Source of the DNA: Isoetes taiwanensis
Taxonomy: Eukaryota > Streptophyta > Lycopodiopsida > Isoetales > Isoetaceae
Length of the DNA stretch: 64,000 bases
Reading direction: 5' to 3'
NCBI GenBank assembly: GCA_021234155.1
Contig: JAJEKV010000005.1
Coordinates: 21,961,584-22,025,583, forward strand
A model generated the notes under the pieces. The model was not told the origin of the DNA, made no database searches, and was given only the letters and a program-made list of their open reading frames with translations. The position numbers and the translations under genes are program-made. Shown here piece by piece: positions 35,550 through 44,518 of this stretch. How positions within the stretch are numbered: position 1 is the first letter of the stretch; each line of letters starts with the position of its first letter.

Positions 35550-35792
35550 GTTCCTTCTAGCGGTAATCCTCCTCCTCCTCCTCCTCCTCCTCCTCCTCCT
35601 CCTCCTCCTCCTCCTCCTCCTCGGGAAGACACCTCCAAAGAACCCCCTGCTTCTCCCGCTGAGAACCCTCCCTTCACCATCGTGGCAAAGATGAGTGAAA
35701 AGGAGCTTCTGATTGCATTAACATCTGGCGTTCCCTGCGGGGAACGACTGGTAGAATGGCTCACCGAGCCAAACAAAGAAAAAGAGCGTTAA
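35550..35792 (+). pseudogene. Proline-run protein fragment, unrecognised
   Basis: One plus-strand frame reads a short lead, a run of about 18 prolines encoded by the CCT repeat, then REDTSKEPPASPAENPPF, AKMSEKELLIALTSGVP and LVEWLTEPNKEKER-stop at 35790-35792. The C-terminal part is protein-like. There is a stop upstream and no start, so it would be a 3' exon or fragment, possibly of a transposon ORF. The opposite strand is also open, as a poly-glycine frame, and looks less natural. Confidence 0.35.
35568..35622. repeat. (CCT)n trinucleotide repeat, ~18 units
   Basis: Uninterrupted CCT/TCC run from 35568 to about 35622. Confidence 0.97.
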
Positions 35793-36027
35793 TGGTGCGG
35801 ATAATGATGCAAATGGTTGCATCAAAGCATCACGCCCCGAGGATGGACATAAGTAATGTATAAGCTTTTTTATGAATGGAAACAATCGTTTTTTTATTTA
35901 TTTGTGTTATTTGTATTGTATGTTGTTTTACGTTATGTTAAACAAGCACAAGTTTCTGTTATGTCATTTGCCATTATCGAAGCGGATGTGATCGATTTAA
36001 GCGAACGAACCGGACCTTACCTTTGCT

Positions 36028-36665
36028 GACCGCGGCGTCGTTTATCGGCGATCGACGCAGCGGGCGTGTCCGGAACGCTGGCGGCGTGTCGGCTTGTCCC
36101 CAGCGGCCGTGCCACCACGGGCATGGTGGGCGGCTCATCTTTGCTCGATGTCGATAAACGGCGTCCCTACGGCGTGTCTAGAACGCGGCGTGCCTGGCTT
36201 GGCAGCGGCACCATGCCACAGCGGGCGACCGCGTCGCGTCGGCTCACGCATGTCGTCGTTTATCGGCGACAGCGGGCGTGTCGACACGGTGGCGTGCCGG
36301 CTTGTCCCCAAAGACCGTGCCCGCAGCATGGTGGGCGGCTTCGGCTTTGCTCGGCGTCGATGAGCGGCGTCCCTCGGCGATGTCTGGAGCGGCGTGCGGC
36401 GGCAGCAACATCACCATACCCGGGCGGCGCGTCCGCGTCACTCGCGCATGTCGTCGTTTATCGACGCGACAGCGGACGTGTCGGTTTCGGCGGCGTGCGG
36501 CTTGTCCCGGACCGTGCCACGGGCATGGTGGAGCGGCTTCGGCTTTGCTCGGCGTCGATAAAGCGGCGTCACCGGCGATGTCTGAACCGCAGCGTGCGGC
36601 TTAACAGCGGGACCATGCCCACGCCCGCCGCCAGCGACCGCGTCGGTCACGTACTTTGTCGATAA
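36028..36665. repeat. GC-rich minisatellite, period ~205-220 bp
   Basis: About three units, beginning at GTCGTTTATCGGCG (36028), TGTCGTCGTTTATCGGCG (36245) and TGTCGTCGTTTATCGACG (36447). Each contains GCGGGCGTGTC or GCGGACGTGTC, CGGCTTGTCCC, CCGTGCC, GGCATGGTGG or GCATGGTGG, CTTTGCTCG(G/A)(C/T)GTCGAT and GCGGCGTCCCT-like words. Very GC-rich in an AT-rich neighbourhood. All six frames are partly open (the largest is 199 codons, 36066-36665) because of the composition. I do not regard these frames as genes. Confidence 0.85.
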
Positions 36666-36788
36666 ACGACGTCTCAACGCCGTTGAACGACGTTGAGGTT
36701 GTTGAACGACGTTGGCGTCGTTCTTCGACGATGTGACGTCGTTGTTCAACGTCTGGACGTCGTTGAAGGTCGACTGTGCCTTGTAGTG
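36650..36788. mobile_element. CACTA transposon terminus (right end) with subterminal repeats
   Basis: On the minus strand the end reads CACTACAAGGCACAGTCG (36788 to 36771), the hallmark CACTA terminal inverted repeat start CACTACAAG. Just inside are many ACGTCGTTnAACGACG-type words (36655-36765), as expected for subterminal transposase-binding repeats. The matching left end was not found. The minisatellite 36028-36665 is probably internal to this element. No TNP2-type transposase is seen nearby, so it is non-autonomous or truncated. Confidence 0.78.
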
Positions 36789-38146
36789 ATGCCACCACGA
36801 AGGGTGGCCAATCCAGCAACAAGATGATATCACACAATGCCAATATACACAACAAATGCATCAGAAATGAAGGTTCTACCCCGGGCTCAGACTCAAGGGG
36901 ATCAACTGACGGTCAGGGCCTCTAGATAACGATAGACGGAATCATGAAGATGGCATTGGCTAGCATAGAACAATGGCTAGAATAGTCCACCCCATCCGCC
37001 CCTCCTGTGCACACTCTGTAAATAGGCTGAAACATGCTATGGCGTAATTGTAGCCTTTTGGAGACGTAATCCCATGGAATCACCCTATGAGACTACTCCA
37101 TGTTGTATCTCCCCAGTCCGATGAGGCAGGAATGGGACAAGTCCATTCCCGAAGCACCACGGTTCTATGGGTGGCTAGAGGATCGTGGCACCACGGGAGT
37201 CCATGCATCCATACCCAACTTACCCCCCTAAATCGATAGGTCAGCTCACCGCACCTAGTGAGCCCAGGACATCCCACCTAACGGTGCCTGCGATCCAAGG
37301 GGTGTCAGACCCATATCTGGCCCACACACAATGACCGGCTATAAGCCTAGCACGCTATAGGAGCCCTAGTAGCCATGCTCAGCAAGGCTCCACCTCCACT
37401 TCACCATGGTGTCCGTTTTCTGGTGCTCAATCACACTATAATCTCTCCAGCCAGGTGGGCTCTTGTACACAGGCCGCATCTAATAGGTTTCAAGGGATTC
37501 TACTAGGAGCATATCTATTACTAGATGGCCTTTAGGTCTCTATCCCCCCTTAATTCCCATAATACAGGAGGAACAAAAGAAAAGCATCTACTATACATTC
37601 ATCCATAATTTGATCAAAGGATAAAATGGAGACTAATCGCATGTCTACCACACAAGGGTTGGTTAGAAGATCAACTTATCTAGGAACTAACCTGTGTCTT
37701 GGCTTGATCCATTATCCCAAAGGTTTTCCAAGGTTGGCTGGTTGGACAGGTATGAACAAGCAGCTGCTCCTTCTCCAATTCTCCCAAACCGATTTGGGGC
37801 AGAATTAGGTTGGAGACCCACTTGATTACTTCCCAAATAGGTACATAGCCTGGGCCAATCGAGTTAGTCCAGGTGGCTTTATCCCATTGGTCAATTTATT
37901 CTAAAACAGCTTAATTAACTGGTATATTAGCATAGCTAACTTAAACGCTTTAAGTTTACTCCACAATGGTCCCAAAGTACCCATAGTGACGTGTCATTAT
38001 TTATACATATACCATATAAATACGTGGAATGTCACATCTATCGTTTCTTGAGTACTAAAGAAGAGGTGCTTTTCTATCCCAAACTTCTCAGAGACCTCAT
38101 CGTAATCACAAGCCTTGAACAATTTATCTAAAGCACCTCTACACAC
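36789..38146. other. No gene; probably includes the Copia 5' LTR at its right end
   Basis: Moderately GC-rich to 37600, then AT-rich. If the primer-binding-like site at 38147 is real, the sequence ending ...CTACACA just before it would be the end of a 5' LTR. TATTTATACATA and CATATAAATA near 38000-38025 could be its TATA region. I could not define the LTR start, and no 3' LTR is seen. Confidence 0.35.
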
Positions 38147-39030
38147 TTGCTATCAGAGCTTGCAACTGGTTTTGGAGCAGTCATGAATTTTTGAGGGCGT
38201 ACTGGAACTAAGACTTTGTATATCTTTTCCAGATCTGGATATCTAGTTTGGAAGATTAAGATGGAGCTAGTTTTACAGAGCGAATGACTCTTTGGAATTG
38301 TGACTGGGAAAAATCTTCTGTCGTCTCAACTGATTGATGATGCTCGTGCTCTTATTCAAAACGATGACGAATATGATGTTTGGGTTAAGAATTCAAATGA
38401 CTAGAAAGAGAAGGATCAAACAGCTTGCGCGCTTATTCTTTCTGCTTTAAAAAGAATTATTTTAATGGATGCTAAAGAATTTTCTACTTCAAGTGAAGCT
38501 TGGAAGTATTTTGATAAAAATTATATGAAGAAAATCATGCATGGAGTGTTTGGTCTCTCCAAGGATCTTACAACCTTGCAGTATCATATGAATGATTTAT
38601 ATGATGAGCATGATGATAAGTCTAAAGCACTTCTTGAAACATTGTTTGCCGCTGGTGCTAGCATACCACCTGATCAACATGTTGTTTATTTTCCAGTATG
38701 CCAAAAGAGCTTCAAACACTTACAATAGTACTGGCCAATAAAAAGTTTGTGATTTTAGATCGAGCTTGTGAATTCCTAAAAGATGGTATTAGAAATTTTA
38801 AAAGACAACTTCGTCAAGAAGAGCAGGAACTACTGGTTAATAATAAGAAATGGGGCTGTGAAGATGATAAAGCTCTTATTATTGAGATATAACATAGCCA
38901 AGGTCGATGTAGAGGTCGGAATGGTCGTCGTGGAGGTGCTAGTCAACAATTAGTTCGGCCTGAAATGAAGGCAGTTGTCTGGACTTATTATAAGAAGCCA
39001 AATCATGTTGAAGCCATTCCTTTCTAAATT
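38147..39030 (+). pseudogene. Degenerate Ty1/Copia retrotransposon: PBS and gag
   Basis: TTGCTATCAGAGCTT (38147-38161) resembles the tRNA-iMet primer-binding site TGGTATCAGAGC. A gag frame starts at ATG 38261 and continues to 38728 with two stops, then shifts to another frame to 38892. It shows UBN2-type gag logic: SSEAWKYFDKNYMKK, LTTLQYHMNDL, LLETLFAAGASIPPDQHVV and then PKELQTL. It is followed by an Arg/Gly-rich stretch (GRCRGRNGRRGG) and a damaged zinc knuckle (TYYKKPNH). No protease, integrase or RT follows; truncated near 39030. Confidence 0.8.
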
Positions 39031-39589
39031 CGGCATGCATCAGACCATGGAATAAACCCTAAAACCCTATAGCTTTGCCCACATGCCATGTCATGTCATC
39101 ATTTCTAAGTATTTTCATATTACAGCCCACTAACCATTGCAAATCGTACATGTTATAAATATACTTGAACCTTAAATTGCAAACATTATAGAATGAACTT
39201 CCATAATCCGATGGTGATCTTTAACGCTCCCTTATTCTAGTGCAAAGATCTCAGAAAAAGCTTCAATCTAGATGTTAAGCATGTAAATGGCACAAACAGT
39301 TGCACTTAGTATTTACGTTAACATTTAATTTGCGTGAGTTACTCAAATATCTATTTGTTTGCACCGGCTCGGTTCTCTGCTTCAAAGAATCGCGGCTGCG
39401 TTCCTCCTGAGCTTAGGACGTATAACGCGACGCGAGCTCACATCGAATTAATCGCGACTGCGATCTTGTGGAGGTAAATCCGATAGGAAAGTGTTTTTTA
39501 AATGGTCAGAGAAAATAGTTAGAGCTGAAGAAGGTTTGTTAGATTAGAGGAAGATTCTAGTTAGATTTGAAGGATTCTAGATATTTACC
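39031..39589. other. Region upstream of the transposase, no gene seen
   Basis: AT-rich, with a short GC-rich patch at 39365-39480 containing repeated ATCGCG(G/A)CTGCG words (GAATCGCGGCTGCG and TTAATCGCGACTGCGATC). Could be part of the transposon's terminal or promoter region; not established. Confidence 0.35.
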
Positions 39590-39860
39590 AAAATGGTCCA
39601 GAGGATCGCCTTCGCGATCTTCTTGACATATTATACTTGCTGAACTCATAAAATAATACTTGCTGGGCCCTCTGTGTCTTTTCCCTGTTAGTTTCTTACC
39701 AATGTGGTCCAGAGGATCGTCTTCGCGATCTTCTTGAGGTATTATGTCGTCTCTTCAGGGTGCACTCATAAAATAATACCTGTTGGGCCATTGAATAATT
39801 TGCATTATTTTCTTACTAATGAGGTCCAGAGGATCGCCTTTGCGATGTTGACGATCAATG
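39590..39860. repeat. Three-unit tandem repeat with GATCGC..GCGATC hairpins, upstream of transposase
   Basis: Units at about 39590, 39703 and 39820 share GGTCCAGAGGATCG and CGATCTTCTTGA-like words with a period of ~113 bp. The first two also share CATAAAATAATAC(T/C)TG(C/T)TGGGCC. Each unit carries an inverted repeat GATCGC-CTTC-GCGATC (mutated in units 2 and 3). It ends 17 bp before the transposase ATG at 39877, so it may act as a transposase-binding or regulatory array. Confidence 0.85.
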
Positions 39861-39876
39861 TTGACCTTTTCTTAGG

Positions 39877-40689
39877 ATGGAATCTCTACAGTCTTTCTAC
39901 TTGTTGGGGAAGAAGGTGGCTGAAGGCAGAGTGCATAACTTCAAAAACCACCACAACGTTCCTGTGCCAGACGATTTGATAGTAGTTTCTGTTGTAGTTG
40001 TCTTGGATGGGCAGATACCACTGCCGTTCCCAGAACCGGAATTGAACAAGCTAGGGGAAGCAATCGGTAGCTTCGTTCTTTGGTCCAAAAGCGACCTTGA
40101 GAATGAAAACCAAGCAGCACCCGATGTTAGCACACCACCTGGTCAGATCGAACGGATAAATTGGCAAGTCCGAGAAAAGGGTTGTGAAGAAAACAGTAAA
40201 CCAATTGAAGTGCAGGGGATTTGCAGAGATAAACTAGTGGAAAAGACATGCGCGTTACTGCACGAGTGCTGCAACCTGCCTTATGCTTCCGGTGTCATCG
40301 TCTTCGCAGATCCAAACGATACCGTGTCTGACATGAAGTTGGGTGAAACATGGATAGGGGTTTCTGTTATGAATTTGTTGCCCATGCCCGAAAATATTGC
40401 TATGCGCTGTCAGGCTTGTGCAGAAATGCCACAAGTGCATGACTTGGTAAGATGGCCAATAGCATTGGTCCTAGTAGACAGTATTCCAGTTTCAACTCTA
40501 GTTTCGGCCGTGAAGGAGACAGAGGTCGAGAAAGAAGCTTATGCCATCAGGCCGGAGGCTGAAATACCAAAGAAAAGACAGTACCACATGGTAAACAGGA
40601 GGGCGAGACCACGCTCTGCCCCAAACAAATGTGAAAGGAAAACCACACCTGACGCTATCTTGCAGTTCAGGTCCTCGCTGTGCTCTTGA
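39877..40689 (+). CDS. DUF8039-like N-terminal part of a transposase (ORF1)
   Basis: 270 codons from ATG 39877. Residues ~8-75 (LLGKKVAEGRVHNF, VPVPDDLIVVSV, QIPLPFPEPE, LGEAIGSFVLWSKSDL) match the pattern of DUF8039, a domain often found in plant transposon proteins, as far as I can judge from memory. The rest has no recognised domain and ends in a basic stretch (KKRQYHMVNRRARPRS). It overlaps the next ORF by 10 bp in another frame. The three ORFs 39877-42940 probably represent one ~1000-residue protein split by two frame changes (indels, sequencing errors or short introns). Preceded by a hairpin tandem array. Confidence 0.75.
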   Translation: MESLQSFYLLGKKVAEGRVHNFKNHHNVPVPDDLIVVSVVVVLDGQIPLPFPEPELNKLGEAIGSFVLWSKSDLENENQAAPDVSTPPGQIERINWQVREKGCEENSKPIEVQGICRDKLVEKTCALLHECCNLPYASGVIVFADPNDTVSDMKLGETWIGVSVMNLLPMPENIAMRCQACAEMPQVHDLVRWPIALVLVDSIPVSTLVSAVKETEVEKEAYAIRPEAEIPKKRQYHMVNRRARPRSAPNKCERKTTPDAILQFRSSLCS

Positions 40690-41249
40690 AGAGATGTTGT
40701 GCTAATTTCATAGTTAAAGAGGTATCCTCCATGAGGACCTTTTACTGGAACATGAAAAGCTCGAAACGTACAACTTTTGCGTACAACATGCTAGATCTTT
40801 GTTCAGAGAATGGAAGTGTGACAAAGCTAATGCTGAACAACAAGCAAGTCTGTGTGAAGGCATGGCATAGTGCTTACGGTATACCAGTTTCTACATTTTA
40901 CAAATGGAGGAAGCTATTTTTGAGCGGTCACAGGATTGCGGAGCACGGAAACTCCAGATCCAAGAAGACAAGATCTCATACACTGGCCGGAAGTGCTGTG
41001 CTATCTATGTACATAGATGAAAATGCTGAAACTATGCCACACCGCTCAAAGGTTACGAGTGGGGGCACTAGAGAAAATGTGAAGAGATTACCTTCCATCT
41101 TGACTAAAAAGGACATACATCAAGAGGTAGATATTACCGTGCACGAGATGACAGGAAAACATGTTTCTCCGTCATCCTTCTTGTCAACGTGGAAGGAGAA
41201 CCACTCGGAGGTAGCAATCGCTAAAAGGATAACATTCTCTGTATTGTGA
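40680..41249 (+). CDS. Helix-turn-helix middle part of the same transposase (ORF2)
   Basis: Open for about 190 codons, without a natural start; the first in-frame Met is at residue 18. Residues ~56-80 (QVCVKAWHSAYGIPVSTFYK then WRKLF) read as a helix-turn-helix DNA-binding segment. They are followed by the AEHGN...HT...ENAETMPHRS region that precedes the catalytic core in DUF7869-type transposases, and by SPSSFLSTWKENHSEV. The end overlaps ORF3 by 4 bp. The family usually has a short Cys motif exactly where the frame changes, so a small indel there is likely. Role inferred: target or terminus recognition. Confidence 0.75.
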   Translation: MLLKRCCANFIVKEVSSMRTFYWNMKSSKRTTFAYNMLDLCSENGSVTKLMLNNKQVCVKAWHSAYGIPVSTFYKWRKLFLSGHRIAEHGNSRSKKTRSHTLAGSAVLSMYIDENAETMPHRSKVTSGGTRENVKRLPSILTKKDIHQEVDITVHEMTGKHVSPSSFLSTWKENHSEVAIAKRITFSVL

Positions 41250-42940
41250 TAAAGGAGAAGCTTGCCAAGACTAGAGATCCAAGAGAAAGAAGAGAGCTTG
41301 CCGTGGAAAGGAAATCTCACATGACAGCCCAACTTTCCTGCAGGAGTCTCTACTGGTCATGGGGAGCTTTGTCTCATCGATCTCCTGAACATGCCTTAAC
41401 CATTATACATGATAAAATGGATCAGAATAAGACCATGGTTCCTCGTCTAGAGAAGCTAGCAAAGTCTGTATGGAGGGGTGAACAATTGAAGGTGAGTGTT
41501 ACTGGTGCTCTCATGCACGGGCATGGTGTAGGTGCCTTGGGCCACTTCTCGCTGGACTTCTGGCCTGATGATTCGAATTTTCATGTGGGATCTTTAAATC
41601 ATACCTTGAAAACACTAGAGAATCAATCTGAGGACAATTGGGGACATTTGAGAAATACAGATCATCCAGGAAGCTGCTGGGGTGGAGCAATTTTGAACAA
41701 GGATGCCCTCAGGACAAAAATGGTCAATGGCACTAGAGATGATTTTATGCCTCCTATCAAGGGCCCTATGGTACCGAAGAAGTTGCCTAGGAGGCTTTAC
41801 TTGCAGCTAGACAATTGCTCAGGTCAAAACAAGAACAGTTATCTTTTCTCTTACTTGTCATACTTGGTCTGGTTAGGTGTCTTCGATCATGTGCAGCTGG
41901 GATTCATGATGGTTGGACACACCCACGATGACATAGATGCCCTCTTTGGAAACTACTCTACTCTATTGAGAAGATCAGATGCATTGACTATTCCAGAGCT
42001 TATGCAACTCTTCAGGCAGTGTAGTTCAAAGTCTCCTTCACCCTACCTTGTGTCAGAGGTTCCCAACTGGAAAGAATTCGTGAAAGGTTTTATCCCTGAT
42101 AAGAAGGACCGTTTATGTGGTCATTTGGAACCTCTACTCTTCAAGTTCTGCATGAAGGATGGATGGCCACTAATGTTCTACAAGATGAGGCCAGGGCATA
42201 GGGAGTGGCTACCTGAAAAGGGAATCAAAATGTGGAAGGAGGATGCCCAAGGTTTACCTATGATTCCGAGAGGGTCACCTAAGGTCGTGCAGCCATATGA
42301 GAGCTTGAAAGATATAGGTGCATTGAGAGCTTCTATTGCCAAGTACATGATGCACTGGGCAGCTATTTCTAGAGCCGGCGATAACTCATGGTCTAACACA
42401 TATATGAATGAAGTTATTGACTACTGGTCCACCTTGTTGCGAGTGCTTGGGGACGTTCAGCCCGGTAGAGCTGTCATTCAGGATTTTTGGCCCAGCACGA
42501 GACAAATTGCATTGGAAGAACCCGATAACGTGTTGGTGGATGAGCACATTGGTGCATCTCATTATGTCGGGCCTTTCTCTGGTAGACCCAAGAACCCAGT
42601 TGAGATATTCGACCCCTACCAAGATGTCAAGAAAGGAATGCTCTTGCTGATCAGGCCACATAATAACTGCCCGACGTGGATGGCCTTTGCCGAAGAGGAC
42701 CCAGTAGAGGACCTTAATCTCCCTCACTATGAAGAGGTGTTTGTCTCTTGGTTTGAGCCTGTTGCCAGAAAGGGTACCTCATATGCAATGCCGTATAGGG
42801 ATTGCTGGAGCAAGAATTGGAGACCCAATCCTAATGATCCGCCACGCTACCAACATTTGAAAACAATAGACTACGGTTGGGCGGTAGAGACGAAGCCATT
42901 GTTAGTGGTGATAGGGTGGGGGCTCAGTTGCAAGAATTAG
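41246..42940 (+). CDS. DUF7869-like DDE/DDD transposase core (ORF3)
   Basis: 564 codons, the largest open frame in the window; no natural ATG at the start. RNase-H-like catalytic candidates: D56 in IIHDKMDQNKT, D189 in LYLQLDNCSGQNKN and D228/D229/D231 in MMVGHTHDDIDALFG, spaced as in DUF7869-type transposases (family named from memory). The remaining ~330 residues have no recognised domain, but codon use is regular and the frame is intact, unlike every other element here, so the copy may be young. The 3' end lies inside the long repeat, and a second copy of that end is at 1-190. Terminal inverted repeats were not identified. Alternative: a domesticated host gene. Confidence 0.85.
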   Translation: MIKEKLAKTRDPRERRELAVERKSHMTAQLSCRSLYWSWGALSHRSPEHALTIIHDKMDQNKTMVPRLEKLAKSVWRGEQLKVSVTGALMHGHGVGALGHFSLDFWPDDSNFHVGSLNHTLKTLENQSEDNWGHLRNTDHPGSCWGGAILNKDALRTKMVNGTRDDFMPPIKGPMVPKKLPRRLYLQLDNCSGQNKNSYLFSYLSYLVWLGVFDHVQLGFMMVGHTHDDIDALFGNYSTLLRRSDALTIPELMQLFRQCSSKSPSPYLVSEVPNWKEFVKGFIPDKKDRLCGHLEPLLFKFCMKDGWPLMFYKMRPGHREWLPEKGIKMWKEDAQGLPMIPRGSPKVVQPYESLKDIGALRASIAKYMMHWAAISRAGDNSWSNTYMNEVIDYWSTLLRVLGDVQPGRAVIQDFWPSTRQIALEEPDNVLVDEHIGASHYVGPFSGRPKNPVEIFDPYQDVKKGMLLLIRPHNNCPTWMAFAEEDPVEDLNLPHYEEVFVSWFEPVARKGTSYAMPYRDCWSKNWRPNPNDPPRYQHLKTIDYGWAVETKPLLVVIGWGLSCKN

Positions 42941-43116
42941 TGTCTAAAGAAGCTAACGAGGATGATAAGAACTCTTGAGGTATGCAATGTTCTTTTACAT
43001 GATTACTATAGCATATATAATATGCAAGGTACAATAGACTATTTATTATTCATTACGTCTTACATTTTTCATCTTAACACAAGAGCTCTTACACTATACA
43101 ATGTTGAACAGGTGAT

Positions 43117-43339
43117 TCATTCATCATCAATAGTTGTAGTAGTGATCCCTGATATCTCATAGCTATGGCGCTCAGGAAGCCAAATCAGATGGATCATAAC
43201 ACGAATTGGCTCAGGGCAACGAATCTCAGCGCCCAAAGCTTTTCTTCACAGGTAGGGATCAAGAAGAATACCCCTGTCCAGGCAACCAACAAAATCAGAG
43301 TGGCTCATTGAGGTGAACTGATGAAGGCGAAAAATCCAT
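43117..43339 (-). pseudogene. Small unrecognised gene, unit 1 (copy B)
   Basis: One minus-strand frame reads MSHSDFVGCLDRGILLDPYL, stop, then KALGAEIRCPEPIRVMIHLI, WLPERHSYEISGIT and TTTIDDE-stop. It aligns end to end with the intact paralogue at 43738-43980 (shared LDP(Y/W)L, R(V/I).VH..WLP....YE......DDE). A TATAAAA box lies about 38 bp upstream of the conserved ATG, as in unit 2. The single in-frame TGA could be a mutation or a consensus error. Function unknown. Confidence 0.5.
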
Positions 43340-43376
43340 GGGAGATGAATGAACTTTAGCCCCGAAGTGAGAAGCT

Positions 43377-43383
43377 TTTATAG
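43377..43383 (-). promoter_or_regulatory. TATA box of small gene unit 1 (copy B)
   Basis: TATAAAA on the minus strand, within a stretch (ATTCTACTTCGCTATAAAAG) that is conserved with unit 2 (ATTTTACTTCACTATAAAAA). Confidence 0.6.
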
Positions 43384-43737
43384 CGAAGTAGAATTATTGA
43401 GGTGAATTATTGGGGTAGACTTTACCGCCATTATTGCGTGTGTATAAGGCTGTTGTATACATACAAGTATAATACATCTTTCGTATGGATATGTGTATGC
43501 TTTTAAAACATGTTTTGTGGATTATAATATGGTAGAAGTTTTTGTGCTTCAGTAATTCAGGTGTGATTGAAAAGCTTGCAGATATAGTGGAAGTCGAAGA
43601 GCACACCCCTACACTACACTCAGGTATGATACATCAAACAATATTCATTGTGCTATTACATCCTTACATAGTTTATAGGTGCTCATACCATTATTATATC
43701 ATAAACAGATACAGTAGTCATCACTGATAACATTGAT

Positions 43738-43980
43738 TCACTCATCATCAACACCAAAGCTCGTGATGCTATTCAGCTCATAGATCTCTTGATCAGGAAG
43801 CCAGTAAATGTGGACCACAACACGAGTGAGTTTCTTGCAAGCACTAGCAGGACCATCAGCTTTAGATTGGAGCCATGGATCAAGATTAACACCATTTCTA
43901 GCGCATTCATTCAGATCGTTGTAGCTCAAGTAGCACTTGAAAAATCGGATGTGCTCTGGACGAGGCATCGAGGAAGCCAT
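43738..43980 (-). CDS. Small unrecognised gene, unit 2 (copy B, intact, 80 aa)
   Basis: 80-codon frame starting MASSMPRPEHIRFFKCYLSY and ending in HIYWLPDQEIYELNSIT then SFGVDDE. No signal peptide or membrane segment. Mixed composition, moderately acidic end. It is the intact member of a tandem pair (unit 1 at 43117-43339), and both members recur in copy A. The paralogues are conserved mainly in the C-terminal half, with matching TATA boxes and spacing, which argues for real genes rather than chance frames. It lies tail-to-tail with the transposase 3' end, ~800 bp away, so it could also be cargo of that element. No family recognised. Confidence 0.55.
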   Translation of the reverse strand: MASSMPRPEHIRFFKCYLSYNDLNECARNGVNLDPWLQSKADGPASACKKLTRVVVHIYWLPDQEIYELNSITSFGVDDE

Positions 43981-44016
43981 GGAAGATGAATGATCTCTAC
44001 CCCCGACTCGAGCTGT

Positions 44017-44023
44017 TTTTATA
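44017..44023 (-). promoter_or_regulatory. TATA box of small gene unit 2 (copy B)
   Basis: TATAAAA on the minus strand 37 bp upstream of the ATG at 43980; the leader would be very short if transcription starts ~30 bp downstream. Confidence 0.6.
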
Positions 44024-44439
44024 GTGAAGTAAAATTATTGATGTGAATTATTGGTGTAGAATGTAGGGCCATTATTGGGCTTCTATACGTATTGTGTACA
44101 CGTACAAGTATAACACATAATTTGTATGTATATGTGTATGTTAATTACCTCATGTTTGTTGGGCTCGAGAACTAGGTGAAAGTATTCGTGCTTGAGCAAA
44201 TAAGGTGTGCTTAAAATTCTCAAAAATGCGTTATTTTATCCAATTCTTGCACTGCGACTCGCATGACACCAACAAAGCGCCCGATGGCTTCTCATTCATC
44301 TCAGCAGATTTCTACAATAGTGGACAGTGGATAGCTGCACACATGCGAACTACCCACGAAAAATAAAGGGAAAATCCAATTATATCATTTGGACCCCAAA
44401 AACAAATACAATGCTAATAGATGAGTGGCTGATGTACCT

Positions 44440-44518
44440 GCCGAAAGCTTATCACCGGGATTAAAAAACCCCGCCCTTTCGGGTTTTCGAGGAAAAACCC
44501 TAGTGATAAGCCTTCGGC
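44440..44518. mobile_element. Hairpin (MITE-like) element, GCCGAAAGCTTATCAC arms (copy B)
   Basis: Left arm GCCGAAAGCTTATCACCGGG and right arm CTAGTGATAAGCCTTCGGC are near reverse complements, and the inner parts (AAAAAACCCC / GGAAAAACCC) continue the pairing. Shares CGAGGAAAAACC and CTTTCGGG core words with the element at 9563-9645 / 52463-52543. Confidence 0.75.

Noticed and set aside
35540-35776. Minus-strand poly-glycine frame
   Set aside because: Antisense of the CCT run. The plus-strand frame with SEKELLIALTSG is the more natural reading, and even that is only a fragment.
36066-36665. 199-codon plus-strand frame and several overlapping frames on both strands
   Set aside because: The stretch is a GC-rich minisatellite of ~210-bp units; all frames are open because of composition, and the translations are Arg/Ala/Cys-rich without domain logic.
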